Source: an uncultured Paracoccaceae bacterium
GTDB lineage: Bacteria > Pseudomonadota > Alphaproteobacteria > Rhodobacterales > Rhodobacteraceae
Reading direction: 5' to 3'
NCBI GenBank assembly: GCA_947503765.1
Contig: CANNFA010000002.1
Location: 182,501 to 246,500 of the forward strand
Length of the DNA: 64,000 bases
A model generated the notes under the pieces. That model was not told the DNA's origin. It saw only the letters and a program-made list of their open reading frames with translations, and searched no databases. Shown here piece after piece: positions 45,805 to 53,576 of this stretch. Made by a program: the position numbers and the translations under genes. Every line of letters begins with the position of its first letter. Positions within the stretch are counted from its first letter, which is position 1.

Positions 45805-46803
45805 CTACTGGCCGATGGCCTGAAGCCGGTCGTAGGTTTCCTGATCCCAGGTCGCCATTTCGCCGTTATGCAGCTTCTTGACCGCCTCGATGAACGGGCC
45901 GCGCTCGACCTCGTTCACGTTGTTGCCCTGCTCGCGGAACCACTCGGCAAGCTCGGCTTCCGACTTGCGGATCGCGTCGGTCGCGCAGACGGCGGTGTCC
46001 TGCAGAACGCCGCTCAGCGTCTCGCGGTCGGCCTCGTCCATGCTGTTCCAGGTCGGGCCGCCGATGATCGTCAGCAGCGCGTCGGTGATGTGCCCGGTCA
46101 GGTTGATGTCCGATTGCACCTCGTAGAACTTCTTGGCCTGGATCGTCGGCAGCGGGTTCTCCTGGCCGTCCACGGTGCCCTGCTGCAGCGCAAGATAGAC
46201 CTCGGCGAAGGCGATGGGCGTCGGGTTCGCGTCGACCGCGTTGGGAAACATCATGTAGAGCGGCGCGTTCGGCACCCGGATCTTCATGCCCTTCATGTCC
46301 TCGGGCTTGAGGATCGGCTTGTTCGAGGTGGCATGCCGGTTGCCGTAATAGGTCATCGCGACGATGTGGTTGCCGGTCGCGTCGGTGTAGCCCTGGCTGA
46401 GTTCGCCGAACAGGTCCGAATTGCGGAACTGGTCCCAGTGGTCATAGTCGCGGAACATGTAGGGTGCGCCGCCGATGGCGATGGGGCCATAGGCGCGGCC
46501 GGCGAACAGCTGCCCGGTATAGATGATGTCGACGGTGCCGAGGCCCAGCCCTTCGTTGATGTCGACTTCCTTGCCCAGCGACGAGGCGGGGAACACCTCG
46601 ATCCCGTAGCGGTTGTCGGTCGCCGCCTTCAGCGCGTCGTTCGCGTCGACGGCGCAGGTGTGGTACGGCTCGCTGGATTCGTAGACATGGGCAAATTTCA
46701 GAACGCGGTCGGCATCCTGCGCGAAGGCGGCGGGCGCCGTCAGTGTCGCGGCGAGGCTGGCCGCCGCCGCAAGGAACGTGGTCTGCTTGAACTTGGACAT
46801 CAT
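45805..46803 (-). CDS. TRAP transporter substrate-binding protein (DctP type), second system
   Basis: A 332-residue periplasmic binding protein with a signal peptide of about 28 residues (ends PAAFAQD). DctP features are the mature start RVLKFAHVYESSEPYHTC, the MKGMKIRVPNAPLYMMFPNAVDANPTP region near residue 155 (family arginine in the binding cleft) and EVYLALQQGTVDGQENP near 190. Its ribosome site AGGGAGGATCC begins directly after the stop codon of the fusion gene, proving a common transcript is likely. The ligand may be a 2-hydroxy or 2-keto acid handled by the fused dehydrogenase. Confidence 0.94.
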   Translation of the reverse strand: MMSKFKQTTFLAAAASLAATLTAPAAFAQDADRVLKFAHVYESSEPYHTCAVDANDALKAATDNRYGIEVFPASSLGKEVDINEGLGLGTVDIIYTGQLFAGRAYGPIAIGGAPYMFRDYDHWDQFRNSDLFGELSQGYTDATGNHIVAMTYYGNRHATSNKPILKPEDMKGMKIRVPNAPLYMMFPNAVDANPTPIAFAEVYLALQQGTVDGQENPLPTIQAKKFYEVQSDINLTGHITDALLTIIGGPTWNSMDEADRETLSGVLQDTAVCATDAIRKSEAELAEWFREQGNNVNEVERGPFIEAVKKLHNGEMATWDQETYDRLQAIGQ

Positions 46804-46818
46804 GAATGGATCCTCCCT

Positions 46819-48597
46819 TTACTGATGTTCCGCCTCACCTTGCGCGGACAGGGTCCGCAGCGCGGTGATGCCATGGTCCCGGGCAAACGTGCCCAGGTGT
46901 TCCAAAGTCGTGCCGTCGAGTTTCATGCCTTTCGACCGGCGCTCGTGCGATTCTTTCCATTCGCGGTCGCCTGGGGCAAGAACCTTCTGCCCCGGGGACG
47001 CCGCCGACCGGCGGATCGTTTCCAGATAGCGTGCGATCAGGGCGCGAAACGGCGCCGCGCCGCTGAACGCGTCCGGGTCCAGCGCCATGACGAAGGCCCC
47101 CAGCTTGCGCGGGGTCGCCATGTCGGCAGAGATCATCGACGGCAATTCATGGCTGAGCGGGGCGTCGGAAAACGCCGCCGACATCACTTCGGACAGGCCG
47201 GCAAGCCCCGCCCCCTTGTAGCCGAAATCGAGCCCGCCAAGCGGCGCCAGCATGTCCACCGCCGCCGGGTCCGTCACGTTGATCCCCTGCGCATCCGAGG
47301 CCACGTCCGCCGGCAGCGGGATCCCCAGCGAGCGGCACAGCTGCACGCGATTGAACGGAATCGAACTGGTCGCCATGTCCAGAAGCCACGGCTCGTCGCC
47401 GTCGGCCGGGGCCGCCGCGGCGATCGGGTTGGTGCCGTGAAACCGTGCCGCCCCGCCATGCAGGCGCACGAAACTGTCGGAGTTGCAGAAGGCCAGCCCC
47501 ATCATCCCCTGCCGCGCGATTTCCGCCGCATAGGCCCCCGCCGCCCCGAAATGCGACGAGTTGCGGATCGCCACCGCGCCGATCCCGTGCTCGCGGGCCT
47601 TGCGCACCGCGATCTCCACCGCGGCATAGCTGGCACGCGCGCCATGCGCGTCGTCGGCATCCAGCACACAGGCGCCGCCGGTCTCGGTCACGATACGCGG
47701 CGCGGGGTGCGGATTGATCCGTCCGCCCGCCAGGCCTTGCAGGTAATGCGGCAGCAGGCGGAAGCCGTGGGTGTCGACGCCCAGCGTCGAGGCATGCAGC
47801 AGCGCCCTGGTCACCGCGTCCACGGTCGCCGCGTCGGCCGCGACCGCGGTCAGCGCGGCGCGGGAAAACCGCTCCATCTCTGCAAGGTCCACGCGGATGT
47901 CGCGGCCCGTCTGTGCGGGGGTGCGGTCTTCGTCGGTGATCTGCGCGAGGTAATTGCGCGCGGTGTCGGCGATATGGCTGGCCAGCACCGCCAGCGCGCG
48001 TTCCACGTCGCCCTTTTCCACCGCGTCGCAGATCGCCGCATGATCCTTGAGCGACGTGTCGTTCAGGGCGGCGTCCAGCGACAGCCGGTTGCGCAGCGCC
48101 TGCACCCGGAATGACAGCATCCGCGCATGGGTCTCGATATAGCCGTTACCGCAATGGGCGAAGATCTCGCCGTGAAAATCGTAGTCGAGCGCCTTGTAGG
48201 CGTCGGTGTCGGACCGCGACAGCGCGTCCTGCATCCGCGCCAGGATGGCATGCAGCTTGCGCGCAAGCGTCGCCGGGTTGCGCGCGCAGGCCAGGCGCAG
48301 CGCTTCGCGTTCAAGCATCTGGCGCAGCTCGCCCAGCTCGGCGACTTCGTCGGGGGTCATCGAGAAGACCCGCGTCGTGCGGCTGGGCGACAATTCGATC
48401 AGTCCCTCGCGCTCCAGCTGCAAAAGCGCCTCGCGGATCGGGCTCTTGCTCATGCCCAGAAGGCGCACGAGTTCCGCCTCCGGCAGCTTGCCGCCCATCG
48501 GAAACTCGCCCGAAATGATTCGCGCGCGAATCGCCTCGCGCGCCTGTTCCGACAGTTTCTGCCGCTCTATCGGTGTCTCGACATGCTTGGTCTGCAA
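46819..48597 (-). CDS. GntR/FCD transcription regulator fused to Ldh (YiaK/malate-lactate dehydrogenase type) enzyme
   Basis: A single uninterrupted 592-residue frame joining two complete proteins. Residues about 12-75 are a GntR winged helix (LPEAELVRLLGMSKSPIREA), and 85-218 an FCD ligand domain with its metal set (Asp138 or Asp140, His142, His186, His208). After a short linker (about 220-235), residues 236-592 are an NAD(P)-dependent Ldh-family dehydrogenase with DTHG at 275-278, NSSHFG at 346-351, MATSS near 408 and GYKGAGLA at 459-466. Relatives reduce 2,3-diketogulonate, ureidoglycolate, sulfolactate or cyclic imino acids. The start is TTG at 48597. It heads a TRAP operon, like yiaK beside yiaMNO. 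The fusion looks real because both halves are full length, but a sequencing frameshift at the junction cannot be fully excluded. Confidence 0.88.
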   Translation of the reverse strand: MQTKHVETPIERQKLSEQAREAIRARIISGEFPMGGKLPEAELVRLLGMSKSPIREALLQLEREGLIELSPSRTTRVFSMTPDEVAELGELRQMLEREALRLACARNPATLARKLHAILARMQDALSRSDTDAYKALDYDFHGEIFAHCGNGYIETHARMLSFRVQALRNRLSLDAALNDTSLKDHAAICDAVEKGDVERALAVLASHIADTARNYLAQITDEDRTPAQTGRDIRVDLAEMERFSRAALTAVAADAATVDAVTRALLHASTLGVDTHGFRLLPHYLQGLAGGRINPHPAPRIVTETGGACVLDADDAHGARASYAAVEIAVRKAREHGIGAVAIRNSSHFGAAGAYAAEIARQGMMGLAFCNSDSFVRLHGGAARFHGTNPIAAAAPADGDEPWLLDMATSSIPFNRVQLCRSLGIPLPADVASDAQGINVTDPAAVDMLAPLGGLDFGYKGAGLAGLSEVMSAAFSDAPLSHELPSMISADMATPRKLGAFVMALDPDAFSGAAPFRALIARYLETIRRSAASPGQKVLAPGDREWKESHERRSKGMKLDGTTLEHLGTFARDHGITALRTLSAQGEAEHQ

Positions 48598-48721
48598 GGT
48601 GACGGCTCCTCCCGAGGGTCCGACGTTATATCATATGCCAAATGGCGCAACAGATCTTTTGGCATCCCGGAACCGGCGCCGGTGGCGGTGGGTTGAGCCT
48701 GCAAGCGAAGGGAGTCGGACC
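48598..48721. promoter_or_regulatory. divergent promoter region with GntR-type inverted repeat
   Basis: This gap lies between the fusion gene and the flavoprotein gene. Inverted copies of ATGCCAAA (48635-48642) and TTTGGCAT (48658-48665) are perfect over eight bases with 15 between, and TATATCATATG overlaps the left arm. Such A/T-rich palindromes are typical for FCD-type GntR proteins. The two 8-mers are two helical turns apart (23 bases start to start). Confidence 0.55.
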
Positions 48722-50125
48722 ATGCAGACGCACAGACCGGATGTCGCGGTGATCGGGGCCGGCACGGCCGGGCTGACCGCAGAGCGTCAGGCGCGGCGCG
48801 CGGGCGCGTCGACACTGCTGATCGACCCGGCGTTTCGCGGCACCACCTGCGCGACGGTGGGGTGCATGCCGTCCAAGCTGCTGATCGCGGCGGCCGACGC
48901 GGCCGAGGCCGTGCGCGGCGCGGCGGTTTTCGGGATCGACGCTGCACCCCGCATCGACGGCGCGGCCGTGATGGCGCGGGTGCGGCGCATGCGGGACGAT
49001 TTTGCCGCTTCGGTGCGCAGGAACATTTCCGATCTGCCGGACGGGATATCTATCGAGGCGCGCGCGCGGTTCACGGCGCCCGGCATGCTGGCGCTGGACA
49101 ATGGCGACTGCGTGGCGCCGCGCGCGGTCGTGATCGCGACCGGCGCGGCCCCGGCGATTCCGCCCCCCTACGAGCATGTCCGCGACCGCGTTCTGACCAA
49201 CGAAAGCCTGTTCGAGCTGTCCGATCTTCCGGCCTCGGTCGGTGTGGTCGGGGCCGGTCCCCTTGGTCTGGAACTGGCGCAGGCGCTGGCGCGGCTGGGT
49301 GTGCGGGTCGCGGTGTTCGACGCCGCGGACCGGCTGGCGGGCCTGCCGGAAGAGACGAGCGCGGCGCTTGGCCGGATCCTGTCGGACAGTTTTCCGATCC
49401 ATCTGAACAGCACGCCCGAGCCCGCCGCCGTGTCGGACGGTGTGCGCCTGACCTGGGACGGCGGCTCTGCCGAGTTCGAGCGGGTGCTGGTCGCCGCCGG
49501 GCGGCCGCCCGACCTGGACGGGCTGGCGCTTGGCGATGCCGGCCTCGCGCTGGACGAAAACGGAACTCCGCTATTCGATCCGGCCACGATGCAATGCGGC
49601 ACCGCGCCGGTTTTCATCGCGGGCGACGCCAACCACGCGCAACCGGTCCTGCACGAAGCCTCTGCCGAAGGGACCATCGCCGGGCGCAACGCCGCGAACT
49701 GGCCCGATATCCGCAAGGCGGAGCGCAAGGTGCCGATGGCCGTGACCTTCACGCGGCCCGCCGCGGCGGTCATCGGTACCACTCCCGGACCCGAGGCGCG
49801 GGACGTGTTGACCGGATGCGTCGATTTCGCGGACCAGGGGCGCGCCCGCGTCATGGGCCGTGCGCGGGGGCTGTGCCGGATCCATGCGCGCGCCGGTGAC
49901 GGGCGTCTTCTGGGTGCGTCGCTATGCGCACCGGGGGGCGAGCATCTGGCGCATCTGCTGGCCTGGGCGATCCAGGCGGGCATGACTGCGGACGAGGTGC
50001 TCGAGATGCCGTTCTATCACCCGACCCTTGAAGAGGGGCTGAAGACGGCGCTTCAGGAAATCTGCCACAAGGGCAAGCTGGCCCATCCATGGAGCCGCGA
50101 CGACGATCCCTTGCCGGGCATGTAG
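48722..50125 (+). CDS. FAD-dependent pyridine nucleotide-disulfide oxidoreductase (dihydrolipoamide dehydrogenase-like)
   Basis: A 467-residue class I flavoprotein disulfide reductase. It has the N-terminal FAD motif VIGAGTAGLTAERQ, redox cysteines Cys43 and Cys48 (TTCATVGCMPSK), a second dinucleotide motif VGVVGAGPLGLELAQAL near residue 175, and the C-terminal HPTLEEG with the catalytic histidine. The dimerisation domain is complete. No lipoylated partner is nearby, and the protein is more divergent than a housekeeping Lpd, so its disulfide substrate is unknown. ATG at 48722 has AAGGGAG upstream. It is divergent from the GntR fusion and may share its operator. Confidence 0.9.
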   Translation: MQTHRPDVAVIGAGTAGLTAERQARRAGASTLLIDPAFRGTTCATVGCMPSKLLIAAADAAEAVRGAAVFGIDAAPRIDGAAVMARVRRMRDDFAASVRRNISDLPDGISIEARARFTAPGMLALDNGDCVAPRAVVIATGAAPAIPPPYEHVRDRVLTNESLFELSDLPASVGVVGAGPLGLELAQALARLGVRVAVFDAADRLAGLPEETSAALGRILSDSFPIHLNSTPEPAAVSDGVRLTWDGGSAEFERVLVAAGRPPDLDGLALGDAGLALDENGTPLFDPATMQCGTAPVFIAGDANHAQPVLHEASAEGTIAGRNAANWPDIRKAERKVPMAVTFTRPAAAVIGTTPGPEARDVLTGCVDFADQGRARVMGRARGLCRIHARAGDGRLLGASLCAPGGEHLAHLLAWAIQAGMTADEVLEMPFYHPTLEEGLKTALQEICHKGKLAHPWSRDDDPLPGM

Positions 50126-50223
50126 CGCAGCGGTTTCAGCCGCCCCGCGTCTCGGCCCGCGCGCCGCGCAACAGCGCAGGGCGAATGCCGGTTTCGCGCA
50201 GTATCTGTGCGATGCCAGGGTCT

Positions 50224-52293
50224 TCAGCCAAGGTCATCCCAGCCGGGATCGGGGGCGAAGCGGGGGCCGTGCCGCCCTTCCAGCATGCGCAGCCGCTCCA
50301 GGATCGCGGAATGTCCGCGCGTTTCTGCATAATGCATCGGGCCGCCGCGGAACGGTGCCCAGCCGGTGGCAAAGATCATCGCCGCATCCACCGTATCGGC
50401 ATCCGATGCGACCCGCTTGCGCAGGCATTCGACCCCGGCATCGCACATCGGCAGGATCAGCCGGTCGATCAGCTCTTCGTCGGGATCCTCCGCAGGGGTA
50501 TCGGGCGGCTCTTCCCCGCCGGAATAGTCGTAAAGGCCGCGATCCGCCTTGCGGCCGACATGGCCCTTCCCGACCATCTCGGCCAGCCAGTCGGGGGTGT
50601 CCGGCATCGGCCGGTCCAGCGCGCCGCGCAGGCTGCCGGCCACTTCAAGGCAGATGTCCAGCCCGACCGTGTCGGCCAGCGCGACCGGCCCCATCGGCAT
50701 CCCGAAGGCCAGCGCGGCGGCGTCGATCTCGCGCTTGTCGCGGCCCTCGTCGACCAATAGCAGCGCCTCCATCAGGTAGGGGGTCAGAACGCGGTTCACC
50801 AAAAAGCCGGGATAGTCGTGCACCCGCGCGGGCAGCCGGTCGATCGCGGTGGTGAACGCGGCCAACCGATCCAGCGTCTCCTTCGCCGCGCGCTCGTGCG
50901 CGACGACCTCGACCAGCTGCATCTTCGACACCGGGTTGAAGAAATGCAGCCCCGCGAACCGCGCCGCATCGGGCGCGGCAGGGGTCAGGTCCGCCAGCGG
51001 GATGCTGGAGGTATTGGTGGCCAGAATCGCGCCGGGTTTCAGCTCGTCCTTCAGCGCGGCGTATATCTTTTCCTTCAGCGCGCGTTTTTCGGGCGCGGCC
51101 TCAATCACCAGGTCGGCGCGCGACCGGCCCAGCCCGTCCGGGTCGGGCATCATCCGGTCCAGCGCGTCGCGCGTCTCGATGCCGCTCAGGTGCTTGGCGT
51201 CGCAGATCTTCGACGCCTGCCGGATCGCCGCGCCCAGCGGCTCCAGCGCCACGTCCTCGAGCGTCACGCGCTTGCCGCGAATGGCCGACCACGCGGCGAT
51301 CTCGGCCCCCATCGCGCCCGCGCCGATGACGTGGACATGGTCGATGCCGTCCGCGCCCCTTCCGGCCGATTTCAGCTTGCGCCGCAGAAAGAACGCGCGG
51401 ATCAGGTTCTGCGCCGTGGCGCTGTCCAGCAGCTCGGCGAAGGACGCGATCTCGGCCTTCTGCATCGCGGCGGCGTCGCCGCCATGCGTCTCCCAAAGGG
51501 CAATCAGCGCATGCGGCGCGGGATAGTGGCGCACGGGCGCTTTCTTCTCGGCCTCGCTGCGCATCCGTCCGGCGGCAAGCGAACGGGCGGCGCGGGTGCG
51601 CAAGGCGGCGGCGCGAAAGCCGGTCTCGGCCGCGTCGATCCGTCCATCCGCCGCAGCGGCAAGCGCGGCCTCGACATGCCGCTCGGGGACCAGCGCATCG
51701 ACAATGCCCAGCCGCTTCGCCTTGCGGTCATGGGCCGAGCGACCGGTCAGCATCATCTGCATCGCTTCGACCGGGTCGATCAGAGCCGGCAGCCGGAAGG
51801 TGCCGCCAAGGCCGGGATGCAGGCCCAGCTGAACCTCGGGAAAGCCGAATTTCACCCCGTCGATACCGATCCGGTGGGCGCAGGCCAGCGCCAGCTCGAA
51901 CCCGCCGCCAAGGACATGGCCATGAACCACGGCAATGGTCGGAAAGGGCAGGGCGGCCAGCGTGTCGAGAACCGCGTGGCCCTGTTCCAGCTTTTCGCGT
52001 GCCGCGGCGCCGCGCAGGGCGGAAAACCCGTCGATATCGGCGCCGGCCGCAAAACCCGCGGGTTTGGCCGAGCGGATCGCCAGCGCGCGGGGCCGGTCAT
52101 CGGCGATGATGTCCAGCAGGCTGCCCAGCTCGCGCAGCACATCCTCGGAAATGACGTTGGTGCCGGTGCCCTCGCAATCGAGCCAAAGGCGCAGAATGCC
52201 GCCCTTTTCCTCGCGCCGCCAATTGCGGATGCCCTCGGGGCGGGGCGCGTTCGTCATCGTCTCGGGGGTGATCGCCTGCATCACGTCGGTCAT
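50224..52293 (-). CDS. fadJ: 3-hydroxyacyl-CoA dehydrogenase/enoyl-CoA hydratase, bifunctional (FadJ/FadB type)
   Basis: A 689-residue beta-oxidation enzyme. The N-terminal crotonase domain (about 20-200) has GADIDGFSAL and FGFPEVQLGLHPGLGG with the catalytic glutamate; the NAD domain starts near 305 (HVIGAGAMGAEIAAW) and includes HFFNPVSKMQLVEVV near 440. It hydrates 2-enoyl-CoA and oxidises the 3-hydroxyacyl-CoA. ATG at 52293 shares one base with the thiolase stop (TGATG), showing translational coupling. It is last in the fadE-thiolase-fadJ chain. Confidence 0.95.
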   Translation of the reverse strand: MTDVMQAITPETMTNAPRPEGIRNWRREEKGGILRLWLDCEGTGTNVISEDVLRELGSLLDIIADDRPRALAIRSAKPAGFAAGADIDGFSALRGAAAREKLEQGHAVLDTLAALPFPTIAVVHGHVLGGGFELALACAHRIGIDGVKFGFPEVQLGLHPGLGGTFRLPALIDPVEAMQMMLTGRSAHDRKAKRLGIVDALVPERHVEAALAAAADGRIDAAETGFRAAALRTRAARSLAAGRMRSEAEKKAPVRHYPAPHALIALWETHGGDAAAMQKAEIASFAELLDSATAQNLIRAFFLRRKLKSAGRGADGIDHVHVIGAGAMGAEIAAWSAIRGKRVTLEDVALEPLGAAIRQASKICDAKHLSGIETRDALDRMMPDPDGLGRSRADLVIEAAPEKRALKEKIYAALKDELKPGAILATNTSSIPLADLTPAAPDAARFAGLHFFNPVSKMQLVEVVAHERAAKETLDRLAAFTTAIDRLPARVHDYPGFLVNRVLTPYLMEALLLVDEGRDKREIDAAALAFGMPMGPVALADTVGLDICLEVAGSLRGALDRPMPDTPDWLAEMVGKGHVGRKADRGLYDYSGGEEPPDTPAEDPDEELIDRLILPMCDAGVECLRKRVASDADTVDAAMIFATGWAPFRGGPMHYAETRGHSAILERLRMLEGRHGPRFAPDPGWDDLG

Positions 52294-53576
52294 CACGCCG
52301 CCTCCAGCAGCATCGCGCCGCCCTGGCCGCCGCCGATGCACTCGGTGGCGATGCCGCGCCGCGCGTCGTTTCGTCTCATCGCGTTCGCAAGGTGCAGCAC
52401 GATGCGGTTGCCGCTGGTGCCGACCGGGTGGCCGAGGCTGATCGCGCCGCCATCGACGTTCAGCCGGTCGCGGTCGATCCGTCCGAAGGCGCCGTCATAG
52501 CCCAGCACGTCGCGGCAGAACGCGTCATCCTGCCAGGCCGCGGTGCAGGCCAGCACCTGCGCCGCGAAGGCTTCGTTCAGCTCCCACAGGTCGATGTCGT
52601 CGCAGGCCAGACCATGGCGCTGCGCCAGCGGCGTCGCGGCCAGCACCGGGCCCAGCCCCATGATCGCCGGGTCGAGCGCCGCCCATTCGCTGTCGACGAT
52701 GCGCGCGATCGGGGTCAGGCCGTGCGCCTCGACGGCGGTTTCGCTGGCCAGGATCACCCAGGACGCGCCATCGGTGATCTGGCTGGAATTGCCGGCCGTG
52801 ACCTTGCCGTAAGGCTTCTCGAACGCGGGCGAAAGCTTCGCCAGCTTCTCGGCGGAACTGTCGGGGCGCACGCCGTCGTCGTGTTCATGTGCGGTCCCCT
52901 CGCGGTCGAAGGCGGGTACGACCTCGCCATCAAGCCAGCCCTCGCGCTGGGCGCGGGCAAGGCGGTGATGGCTTTCGACGGCATAGGCATCGGCGGTCGC
53001 CCGGTCGATCCCGAACCGGTACGCCAGAATCTCGGCGGTCTGGCCCATGTTCAGCGAGGTGATCGGGTCGATCAGCCCGCGTTCCAGCCCGATGACCGGC
53101 GAAAAGAAATCGGGTCGCCACTCGGACAGCTTCTGCGCCTTGCCCAGCGCCGATTTCTCGCGCGCCATGCCGCCGAACCATTCCACCGCCTCCTCGCGGA
53201 AGACCAGCGGTGCATGGCTCAGTGCTTCGGTTCCGCCGGCAAGGATCATCTCGTGACTGCCGTCGCGGATATAGCGGAAGGCGGTGTCGATGCTCTGCAT
53301 CCCCGAGCCGCAATTGATCTGCACGGAAAAGGCGACCTGTTCGTCGCCCATCCCCTGCCGCAGCGCGGCGACCCGCGCCGGGTTCATCTCGTCCTGGATG
53401 ACGTTGACGCAGCCGAGGATCACCAGATCGAAGGCCGTCTCCGCAAAGGGCTGGCGCATCAGCAGCGGGCGGCCGCATTGCACGGCCAGATCCACCGGCG
53501 TGAACGGGCCGGGCTTGCCGCGGGCCTTCAGGAACGGGGTGCGCGCCCCGTCGACAAGGTAGACGGGTCGGGTCAT
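52293..53576 (-). CDS. fadA: acetyl-CoA C-acyltransferase (thiolase, FadA/FadI type)
   Basis: A 427-residue degradative thiolase. The acyl-accepting cysteine is in QINCGSGMQS near residue 90, and the C-terminal catalytic motifs NEAFAAQ (near 338), SLGHPVGTSG (near 378) and CIGGGQGG (near 413) are intact. It splits 3-ketoacyl-CoA to acetyl-CoA and a shortened acyl-CoA. It overlaps both neighbours, by four bases with fadE and one base with fadJ. Confidence 0.95.
   Translation of the reverse strand: MTRPVYLVDGARTPFLKARGKPGPFTPVDLAVQCGRPLLMRQPFAETAFDLVILGCVNVIQDEMNPARVAALRQGMGDEQVAFSVQINCGSGMQSIDTAFRYIRDGSHEMILAGGTEALSHAPLVFREEAVEWFGGMAREKSALGKAQKLSEWRPDFFSPVIGLERGLIDPITSLNMGQTAEILAYRFGIDRATADAYAVESHHRLARAQREGWLDGEVVPAFDREGTAHEHDDGVRPDSSAEKLAKLSPAFEKPYGKVTAGNSSQITDGASWVILASETAVEAHGLTPIARIVDSEWAALDPAIMGLGPVLAATPLAQRHGLACDDIDLWELNEAFAAQVLACTAAWQDDAFCRDVLGYDGAFGRIDRDRLNVDGGAISLGHPVGTSGNRIVLHLANAMRRNDARRGIATECIGGGQGGAMLLEAA

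Noticed and set aside
48206-48722. Extended start for the flavoprotein gene
   Set aside because: The upstream frame runs antisense through the GntR half of the fusion gene; the FAD motif begins right after ATG 48722, which has its own ribosome site.
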